Shown piece by piece: positions 47,330-56,492 of a stretch of 64,000 bases of DNA. Under the pieces are notes generated by a model. The model had not been told where the DNA came from. It saw only the letters and a program-made list of their open reading frames with translations, and ran no database searches. The stretch comes from Narthecium ossifragum (taxonomy: Eukaryota > Streptophyta > Magnoliopsida > Dioscoreales > Nartheciaceae): assembly GCA_963920575.1 (NCBI GenBank), contig OY986964.1, positions 30,160,972 through 30,224,971 on the forward strand, given 5' to 3'. Positions within the stretch are counted from its first letter, which is position 1, and each line of letters opens with the position of its first letter. A program made the position numbers and the translations under genes.

Positions 47330-50252
47330 GGTCAGAGCTGGTGTTGTACCGGACACAACTACAGGACGTACGGGTGCATCGGGATGAATGGGTGCTCTTC
47401 AAGTTTTCTTGTTGTGCCCAAGTACATCTCGAACATCTCCGCATTGTTCTCGACTGTGTCTCGCCTTGAGACGACAACCTTTTCTTCCTTCTCTTCCCCT
47501 TCTTGATCACACAGTGAGGCGGATAGATGGGTGGGTCTTCCTCGCTGCCTTTTGGCCAAAGCTCATGTAACACGGTGGGGTGGATCATGTTGGCGTAGGT
47601 CGCTCTATAATTATCGGACATGAACCACTTCTCACAATGGTCGTATTCGAGCAGACTCCTCCATATTAGAGCTGCGCAAGCATGTGGGCATGGTATTCCA
47701 TGCACGTTCCATTCTTTATACAAACAGTCACGGTTTGTTATATTCACCGCGTAGTATGCTTCACCGTATTGAACTTGGAAATCCGTCACGCTCAATTCTA
47801 CGACAGTCATATGTCATTCTTTTTTTTTTAGCAATATTGAGCTTATTCTCCGCCCAAGGAGTCAAAGCGCTCTCCATGTGGGTCGATTCCCTGTTTTTCC
47901 TGAAGAAGTAGGACGCTACATTACGTCGCGTTGTTTCCATCATGAATTGGATCGGTAGTGTCTTGGCCTCCTTCAACACTCCATTGAAGCTCTTGACCAT
48001 ATTTGTCGACAACATTTTATACCTTCGTCCACAAAAGCAGTGTGCTGCCCACTTCTCCGTATGGATGTCTTGGATATAATCAAACTGTTCTGGATACCTC
48101 TCTTTCAACTGATCCATGATCCGTACGAAACTTGCCTCCGTGCACGCAAGCGCGGCCGACCAGAACATGTTTTACGAATGAGAACGCCTCGATGTGTTGA
48201 TCAAGTTGCGCGACAGATGGACCATGCAGAACCCATGTGCGACATCTGGGAACACGTCCTCCACAGCCTTGACTATGCCCTTGTGTCGATCGGGGATGAT
48301 GGTCAATGTCTCAAATGGACTGATGCATTAGCGCAGTCGTACAAGGAACCAAGACCAAGAAGCCGCAGATTCTTTTTCCCCTAAGGCAAACGCTATTGGG
48401 ACGATGTGATTGTTGGCGTCCATTCCAATTGCGATAAATATTGTCCCTGGATATCTTCCGGTGACGAATGTCCCATCTATCTCGATGACTGGTCGGAGAT
48501 GATTTTTGAATGTGTGTATGCACACACCAAAGGCCTAGAAAATCTTCTGAAAACGTTGGCACGAATCCAACTGGAGTGTTTTCACGGTTTTAGGATCCCT
48601 CATCATTAACTCGCGCATATAAGACCGTAATATATTGAATGAGTTCTCATACGTGCCGCATACCTGTTTACACAGGAAACACGTTAAATTTTTGTTCACG
48701 CGCGCTTATATAGTACGTGTATAAATAAGAGACACACGCGTATAAACGGAAACACGTATGAAGTATACGAGTCTCCAGTTCATTATACCCGTATTCTTTG
48801 TACGCATGTAATATAATATGCGTACAAACATACGAGTTTATAGTTATATGTGTCAATCTTAAGTTATATGCTCAACAGAGTAAGAACTTTCTCTTTTACG
48901 CGATATGCCTTCCAGTAGGACACACGTACGCCGTATCTATGTACAAGCCCGGTGACGATCATCTTGACGTTGTATTTGTCACTTGCTGCTACTCGCGCTT
49001 TTATCTCCTCGGCGATAAAGGAGCACGTCAACTGCTTGTGTCCATACCCAATCATAGGTCTGTTACATGTGTGGTCTTTGACGAATACGCTTACCCGGAA
49101 AATCAGTAGCCCAGGTATTCTTCTACCAATGAGCTTCCATGAGCAGCTAGCATGAAGACAATGTGCAAGCACCGATGCGCTATAGCGTATCTTGCGAGCG
49201 ATAGCTTAAGGTTTGCCTTGTCGGGGTACCTCTCTCCAACATATGGCTCGGGGGCATTCAAAAAGTAGTTTGCTTGAGCTTTTGGTGTTTCGAAGTTGAG
49301 AACGTACTCATCTACCTCGTCACAGTCAAACATCTCCGATGGCTCCTCGCAATCCCTACCGGCTACCCAGTCATTCGCCAAAAATATTTCCTCGTATGGG
49401 TCATACGTATCAAAAGCAGACCCGTCTTCATGACTGCGTGGACAAGGAGTTCAAAAATCTGTACTCGTAAAATGACCAAAACATACACGTATTTCGATTT
49501 ATACGCGTGCATGAACACGTGTGTGAGCTACTGATACACCTCAAAAGCATGTAAACCACGTACACTTTCATAAATTGTGTACACGTGTGTAGCCTATAAA
49601 TACTCGTGAAAATAAGTTCACACATGTATATAAAATTTTATACACACGCATCTTATAATTATACCCGTGCGTCTATAACTTACCCCTCGGCCTCCGGTGT
49701 GAGTCCGTTAATCGGCATCTCTTGGACCAATTGAGCTAATTCTTTATCTCCGCTAGGACATGGTTCAAGAGGTGTGTTCAGATCAATGCCACCCAATATG
49801 TGGGGAATAGTTGATGGCAGTAACAGTGAGACGTCGCTGTTCGAACTGAGACCGTGTGGGATGCGTTAGAAGGCGAGTAAACTATCTTATTCTTCAGTGA
49901 ACAATGGACGAGACGCATACCTTGAGTCAACCACCTCTTCTACAGTGGAGGCGAATACTTTAACGACTGTGCATGATGGTCGTGCAAGAAGACGAAAAAG
50001 CTGGGCCATGTTATTGTCGTCGTCTAGACGGCTATATGCTCTATATGGATCATCGGGTATCTCGTACGTTAAGAACAACTCAATGTCAATAGGAGATAGA
50101 TTGCAGAGAACGTAGAAGTGAGCCTTCAGTTGAGCAAGAGTAAGGTCCGACGAGAACTCGTCGATCGTGGAAGTACCCCCCAAATAATATGGATTGCGTT
50201 CATGATTTATAACCTGTCTGTTGAAGTGGCAATGCAGCGGAATGCTTCTCAT
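47330..50252 (-). pseudogene. MuDR-type MULE transposase, broken
   Basis: Reads right to left. Exon 1 begins MRSIPLHCHFNRQVINHERNPYYLGG (split in two runs: MRSIPLHCHFNRQ, then VINHERNPYYLGG) at 50252, PB1-like in composition. An ACGCGT-rich intron follows (about 49440-49680). The MuDR DNA-binding block comes next (HRCLH, ARR/GRRIPGLLIFRV, VKDHTCNRP, FIAEEIKARV), a second ACGCGT-rich intron (about 48650-48850), and the DDE region (VIEIDGTFVTGRYPG, IPDRHKGIVKAVE). The end is a SWIM zinc finger (CLYKEWNVHGIPCPHACAA). Stops occur at 49887 and elsewhere, and the frame changes several times, for example near 49140, 48310 and 47800. The MULE transposase binds the element ends and cuts them; this copy cannot encode it. 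Confidence 0.85.
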
Positions 50253-50299
50253 TGCCTTGCATGTGTAGAGAGTTCTCTCCGGTGAATTATTTTGACGAA

Positions 50300-50590
50300 G
50301 AAAACTGCGAAGTCCGAAGGTAGAGAAGAGGAGGCAGTGGAAAGGGAGGAGAGATGAATGAATAAGGGAGAAGAGTGGACAGGGAGAAGAGAAGAGGAGA
50401 CAGTGGAGGCAGTGCAAAGGGAGGAGAGGAGGCACTGGAAAGGGATGAGACATGAAAGAATAAGGGGGAAGACTGGAAAGGGAGAAGACTGGAAAGGGAG
50501 AAGAGAAGAGAAGGCAGTGGAGAGGGAGAGGAGAAGATGGCGGGAGGAAGCATACCCGGAGGGAGGGAGGAAGAGGCTTCGGGAAGAAGA
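50300..50590. repeat. GGGAGAAGAG-type purine repeat, 5' of MuDR gene
   Basis: Degenerate short repeats of GGAGAAGAGAAGAGG on plus, that is pyrimidine-rich leader sequence on the gene strand. A related run is at 51070-51200 in the partial second copy. Confidence 0.8.
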
Positions 50591-50637
50591 CACATATGCG
50601 ACGGGAGGTTTTTTTTTTAACCCAAACAGAAGGGACT

Positions 50638-50941
50638 GTTTTTTTATTTAACTAATTCGTTAATCGATACGTGTGAGTACGTATTTTTTTTTCTTTTAGT
50701 CTTTGCACTACCCTGTAGAAACGCGCCACGTCAAATGTGTGTTATGATGCTTTTGTACACACGCATGGTCATTTATACGCATGCCTGTTTAGATTTCTAC
50801 GCGTGTAAGGACACGTGTGTGAGCTAGTAATACACGCGAAAAGCTTGTACATCTCGTACACGTTCATAAATTTTGTGCACGCGCGTAGCCTATTTATACG
50901 CATGAAAACAAGTTTAGACACGTATGTAGAATTTTATACAC
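50638..50941 (-). repeat. Right arm of 305-bp inverted repeat
   Basis: Inverted partner of 26539-26844. On its outer side it continues into sequence that also occurs at the exon 1/intron 1 junction of the MuDR gene (about 49620-49780), so this arm is intron-related. Confidence 0.85.
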
Positions 50942-51279
50942 ACGTATCTTATAATTATACCCGCGCTTTTATCTTACCCCTCAGCCTCCGGTGGGAGTCC
51001 ATTAATCGTCATCTCTTCCACCAGTTGTGATAATTCTTCATCTCCGCTTGGACATGGTTCTCATTGCCTTGCATGTGGAAAGGGAGGAGGGATGAAAGAG
51101 TAAGGGAGAAGAGTGGAGAGGGAGAAGAGAAGAGGAGATAGTGGAGAGGGAGGAGAGGAGATGGCGGGAGGAGCCATGCCCGGCGGGAGGGAGGAAGAGG
51201 GTTCGGAAAGAAGACACATCCCGTCGCATTAAATGCGACGAGAGGGTTTTTTTTTAACGCAAAGTCCTGATGCATTAAA
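50942..51279 (-). mobile_element. Deletion-derived second copy of the MULE right end
   Basis: CTTACCCCTCAGCCTCCGG through GGACATGGTTC repeats the exon 1 end found at about 49678-49765. It is fused directly to ATTGCCTTGCATGTG and purine-rich leader that in the first copy lie near 50250-50560. The coding sequence between is deleted. Ends near GTCGCATTAAATGCGACG (51223-51240), related to a word at about 26850. Confidence 0.65.
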
Positions 51280-53702
51280 TGTGAGGGCTCGGCCCTCTGA
51301 CCTGGCTCGACCGTGTGGGTCGAGGGCCGTTTTCATGTTGGTTTGTTTCCGCGTCGGGTACGATCGGGCGATCGTATGGCAATTTGGACCCCAGAGGCAT
51401 TTTGGTAAATATGCCCCCTGGTGGTCAGTTTCACACCCGCGTTTCATACACGGCCTTGGATTGATGTATGTGTTTGATTAGAACCTTAAGAGTGCGTCCG
51501 ATCGGAAGATCGGAGCTCGATCAGGAAAGATCGAATCGGACGGCTGAGATTGATCCGAATCCCTATATAAGGCCTGTCCCTTTCTCCCTCTTTTTTTCTC
51601 TTCTCTCATGTCGTTTTCTCTCTCTCTCTCATGCGGAGGTGCTAGGGCTTTGGAGATGCGGGCTTCGAAGCACGGATCTTGGCGGCTCGACTGGTTGGAC
51701 GAGTGGAGGAGCTGCCCTACTCGCTCAGGTAGGTGTTTCTACCTCGATCTCGTGATCGGGTTCTCCTAGGATAAGTTTAATGCCTTTTCGCAGTAGGAAT
51801 ACTTGTTAGAATGTTATGTGGCTCATTGTACATGTATTGTGGATGGTTTGAAGCATTCCTACGTTGATATTTCCGTATTCTAACAACTGGTTTCCGTATT
51901 ATCACCGTTTTATCGGTTTTCGCCCATTTTGACCTAGATAGGAGATTTAACCATAAAAAATGTGATTTCTTCATACCATTGGTTTCCCCATCATTAATTA
52001 CACATGCTTGCTAAGTTTGATCAACTTCCAACTTGATTTGATCCTTGAAATCCAAGAAATTGGATTTTCGGCACTGTTCTGATGAACTGTGCCTAATGCT
52101 CAATGGTCGATCGGTGGATCGACCGTCAAGCGTTGATACGCTCTTTCTGGGCCTGACGATCGACCGTCGGATCGACCGTCGTATCGTCCGCCAGGCTCTG
52201 TTGGGTTTTTGGTCTCCCACGGTTGATGTACCGATCGACCGTGGGATCTTCTCCTTTTTCCATTTTGCCTCACGGTCGACCGTCGGATCGACCGTCGGAT
52301 CGACTGTCAGGCTTTGTCTAGTTTTGGGCTCCCCAGGGTCGATGTGTGGATTGACCGTCGCCCTTATGGTTTTCCTCGTTTCGGTCTCACGGTCGACCGT
52401 TGCATCGACCGTGACATCGACCGTGGCCTCATGGTCGACCGTCGGATTGACCGTGGGCCCTTGAGCATTGTTTTCTGGCTTTTCTTGAATGGCTTTCATT
52501 CGCGATTGATATCTAAACATGTTGGGAGGTTCGCATGTTGTTTTCATGAAGTTTTTAAGGGATTTCTATTGAGATTGAGGATTGAATCGCGTGTATACCC
52601 CTGTTGAGTGAACTGATGGTTTGGCTTGCATTTAAATACATGTTTGGTTGGTAATTAAATGCTTAATTGATTACTTAGCCATTAGCTAGCGATGAGTGCT
52701 AGCTAATGTGGAATTGTGGAACCTTAGCCTCTTGCCGGCGAGTGCCGAGGGCTATTGTATATCTGTTGAAACTATAATTGATGCTGTGGCAAATAGAGAC
52801 ATCTAGGGTAGATGTTTGTTCAGGTCCATGCATTGTGTGCATTAGAGGCATCTGAGGTTAGGCGGGGCGATGGTTTGTTGCCGATCCGAGGCTCTCGGGT
52901 AGCTCGGATCTAGCCTTAGGACCGTGGCTGGGAAGTCAGGATTAGGGTGTGATTGTATAATGGAATTTCATATATTGAGGATTTGCGATAGTTGACTCTG
53001 ATCAGTGTTTGAGGTTTAGTGGTCGTGTTGTCTTCCAAGGCCAAGTGCTAAGGATGGGTGTCGATGCGTTCCCGATGTGGTTCCCCAAGGCATGCTATTC
53101 CTGCTTGGGTAAGGGTGATCCTGCATGTTACTGTTCCTTGGCCTCTTGGTAACATGTTCAGGAGAGAGGTTTCATGGCAGGAGCCCTTGGGACATCGACA
53201 GGGTTTTGGGACCCGTGACATCCATTAGATTTGAGCGGGGAGACAACACTGTTGTTGTTTTCCTCCTTTCTGTGTGCCGTAGAGTAGAACCATACTGAGC
53301 TTATCGCTCACTCTTACCCGGGCTGCGTTTGCAGGTGCATGACGCAGTTCTTCTTCTGTGGAGACGGTGGGATCGGCCTTTAGTGGCGCGAGTACGTCCA
53401 GAGGTGCTTGAGGTTGCTGGAGGATCGACTGTTGTACTTTTTTGATAGTTTGTATATTGTAAACACCTTTGAGGAATTTTGGATTATTATATAAATCTTT
53501 CCCTTGGATGAGTTTGTTATAGAATCTTGTATCAGTGCAACTTAATGAATATATATATGAATTGAATATCTGTTTCATCTCTGGAATATAAATTGTTTAA
53601 ATTATCTGTCTTTTCCGCTTCGTATCGCGCCAATTGGAGATGAATAGTGATAGGAACCCTCACCCCCCGTCCTGGATGGGTTTTCTGGGTCGGGATGTGA
53701 CA
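51280..53702 (+). mobile_element. Solo LTR, family 1a (2423 bp)
   Basis: Begins TGTGAGGGCTCGGCC, ends GGGATGTGACA, flanked by TTAAA (51275-51279 and 53703-53707). It has GATCGG motifs (51500-51541) before TATATAA (51564-51570) and a GGTCGACC/TCGACCGT array at 52103-52460. Confidence 0.9.
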
Positions 53703-53880
53703 TTAAATGAGGTAATGATAAGGGGAAACGGGATACAGGATGCATGTATGGCATGGCCATCCATCGCATGGGAGGGGAGGGGTAAAATCGGCAATTCTAA
53801 GGTTTGGGGTCCTCTGTTGCAAAGAAACACTAGGGGGGTCTCAATGTGCCAAATCTGGACACTGGGGGTCCATTTTGGCA
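53703..53880. other. Short non-coding flank, unassigned
   Basis: Sequence between the solo LTR and the LINE fragment; may be MULE end or host DNA. No feature recognised. Confidence 0.4.
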
Positions 53881-54088
53881 AAAAATGCCAATGATTACTC
53901 ACCTCATGTCTCGTTCACATGCCCATTGTAGGCCCAAGACAATGGCCTCAGCTCAGCCTCCAAAACAGAGGCCACAACCCCGATGATTGCGCCTCTCGCC
54001 CAAAGTGGATCACTGTCTTTAGAAACACAGACTGCACCCACCATCGCATCCCCCACACCTCTCAGCACAGCTGCATCGACTTGGATAA
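53881..54088 (-). pseudogene. LINE fragment, RNase H-like
   Basis: The minus-strand reading GAIIGVVASVLEAEL followed by a Trp-containing segment resembles the RNase H domain found at the 3' end of plant LINEs. It continues on the far side of the solo LTR at 54089-55633, which interrupted it. Short and partly frame-shifted. Confidence 0.45.
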
Positions 54089-55633
54089 TGATAAGTCACA
54101 AAATATGCATAATTCACCCATTCAACTGGGCTTTGTTAGCTTTCAAGCAATGCATTTTTAATATCTTTTCATATGGTTTCAGGTACAAGAGCTTATAAAG
54201 AGTGTTGCATCGATTCTGGGCTTAAATGACATAAATTGCACAAAATATGTCATATTTGGATTGATCCAGACCCAGTCTGGATTGATCCAGAATATTTGGA
54301 TCGATCCCAAAATTATGGATCGATCCAACCCAGTCTGGATCGGTCCAAAACCCCTTCCAATGAACTATGACTCTCTGTTACACATTGGATCGATACAAAC
54401 TCACAGTGGATCGATCCAAGCGGTTAGAAACTCAATTATTTACATTTTGGATCGATCCAAACCTATTTTGGATCGATCCAAGACCAGCTGACGAGTAAAA
54501 ATGGACGGTTCAGATCTAATCCGAGGGTCCACGACTTAGGGCCTATAAATAGGGGTTTTCACTCTTATTTTGGGATCTTTTTTCCTCCTTTCTCTAGCTC
54601 TTCTTTAGCCCTCTCCCCTTCTTTAGCTTTTGAGATTTCTCCTCTAATTCTTAAGGATTTAGAGCTCCAAGGGTGGATTTTGATGGAGAAGATGGGTCAA
54701 GCCTCCTCTTCCATGGATTTTTCACCTAAGATGAGTAGCTAAACTCCTTTTCCTTGGGAATTCCTTGATGTCTTAGGGTTTGTTCCTTAGATTTCTCTTT
54801 TGTTTCTTGATGTAATGACTCTTTGAGATGGTTTTTGTATGAATCCACATTTAATTCCATATTTCTTTAATGAAATCCATTGTTGAATGGTTTGATTACC
54901 TCTTCTTGTATGTGATTGTAGAGATATTGTATGCTTGATAGGTAGTTGACTTAATTCCTCAAAGACTACGTCATGCTAGAACCATGGCCATCTATCTTGA
55001 AGGGATCCTTGTTTTTAGGATAGGATCTTGAGGTGCTAGAACCACCCAAGTCATCACTATGCTATTTACAATTCATGTCTTCGATGGTGGGTTGAAGTGA
55101 GATATTAAACCCATCTCAACCCAATACGTTATTCATACAAAGCCTTTGTTAATTGCCAACAATATGACCTTAACCCGACGATTGTTAAGCTATGATCGAA
55201 TTAAAGCCTCGATCATGGAGCTTAACCTTGTAATTCACGCGATGAGATGATCCTAACCCGACATCTCATTTGCGACGAGCGATACTAACCCTACGCTCGT
55301 CGATCTCCAATTTAGACCATCTCCTTGAGTGTCACTCATCTTGATTCATAGAGAAAATATTTAGACCCTAATTCGGATTGGAATTCCCTAGGACTTCTTT
55401 CTCGATAAATCTTAACCTTAATTGCTTTTAGAGCACTTTAGTTAGAATAACCAAAGAATCAACCCAATTGTTTCCAACTATTGTAGAGATTATATTGCAT
55501 TTGTTAGTTCGACCATTCAATTCCTTGAGGATTCGACCCGTGCTTCCACTATCTACGTTGTAGTTAATTAGTAGTCCGATAAATTATTTTGATCGCCTTT
55601 GATATACTTAACGACACATTTCAAGGCGCGTCA
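54089..55633 (+). mobile_element. Solo LTR, family 2 (1545 bp)
   Basis: Begins TGATAAGTCACAAAATATGC at 54092 after TGATAA wording at 54089, ends GGCGCGTCA, flanked by GATAA (54084-54088 and 55634-55638). It contains an array of GGATCGATCC motifs (54255-54485) and then TATAAATA (54544-54551). The 3' part (CCTTGAGGATTCGACCC, TAATTAGTAGTCCG) is typical of plant Ty3/gypsy-type LTR ends. Unrelated in sequence to family 1. Confidence 0.85.
54255..54485. repeat. GGATCGATCC array upstream of TATA in family 2 LTR
   Basis: About nine GGATCGATCC or one-base variants, 20-30 bp apart, ending about 60 bp before TATAAATA at 54544. Confidence 0.92.
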
Positions 55634-56113
55634 GATAACAACATCCTTCGTCACCCGCGCAACACCATTCAAATTCCGGTCGCCATACACCAAGCAGATA
55701 TGCTCCTCAGCCATCCGAACAACCCTACGAACTAGCACCATGACTGAATCTCCTTTCCCATAAAAAACTATTCTATTCTTGTCCTTCCACACCTCCCACA
55801 ACCCATAACCAACAATGGCTTTAACTCACCTTAGATTAGGCTATGAAGAAGCAGATTATATGAAAATATCCCAGCAAAAGTCGATATTCTTCCAATCCAC
55901 ATACTCCGACCAGAACCCATGGAACAGAGTATCAAACATCACTGCAATGAAGGGACAAGTAAACAATGCATGATCCAAGGTCTCTGCCTCACGACCACAT
56001 CTCGGGCAATCCCGCTCCGTGAAGCGGCAGTACCTCCATAGATATTCCCTGATCGATAGCCGATTGTGACCTACCTTCCAAAGAAATTGCCTAACCCGTG
56101 GCTCTACGGGCAA
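55634..56113 (-). pseudogene. LINE fragment, reverse-transcriptase zinc-binding domain
   Basis: Minus strand encodes EPRVRQFLWKVGHNRLSI, CPRCGREAETLDHALFTCP and a downstream Trp-rich part, the zf-RVT domain that follows RT in plant LINEs. The next part, with KNRIVFYGKGD and a VARVTKDVVI-like end, leads into the RNase H piece at 53881-54088. Confidence 0.8.
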
Positions 56114-56131
56114 TGACTAAATTCTGTTTCA

Positions 56132-56418
56132 GAATACATTGTCACCACCCAAAGCACCCGCCCATCAGCGGCTGATCACAAAAGTATATGCAGATGTTGT
56201 GGAAATCAGCCCATCGTTGCTGAAACCCCACTGAAACTCATCTATATCCCTGGTAACATCAACTATGAGGATAAGCCACGCCAAGGCCGAATGGAAGAAC
56301 TCAACAACCTTGTCTCCACCATGAAGTCATTAACCACAACTGTCTCTAGACACCTCACTGAAGAGAAAAGTGATGGATACCTTATCAAGGGACCTTCCAA
56401 CACATTGATCAAACAATA
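56132..56418 (+). other. Unrecognised open segment of about 95 codons
   Basis: Open on plus from about 56132 to a TAG at 56416-56418, with no start codon. The translation includes CRCCGNQPIVAETP, LIYIPGNINYEDKPRQGRM and MKSLTTTVSRHLTEEKSDGY, with protein-like composition and a helical C-terminus. I cannot assign it to a family. It sits between two LINE pieces and could be a captured exon or a fragment of another element. Confidence 0.3.
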
Positions 56419-56492
56419 GACTCAGCCTGCTATTCCTTCCAGGCTTGCCAATGAAGCATGCATGTACCTCATCTGCAGCTGCGCAAAGGTTA

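Larger units (their letters stand above)
26539..51279. mobile_element. ULP-carrying Mutator-like element (Kaonashi-like), nested and decayed
   Basis: The two ends carry a 305-bp inverted repeat. A Ulp1/C48-type peptidase gene runs inward from the left and a MuDR-type transposase gene inward from the right. MULEs carrying ULP-like genes (Kaonashi type) are known in plants; this arrangement matches. Both genes have premature stops and frameshifts, so the copy is inactive. Several younger elements are inserted. I could not fix exact termini or a 9-bp target duplication; coordinates are approximate. A partly deleted second copy of the right end occupies 50638-51279. Confidence 0.65.
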
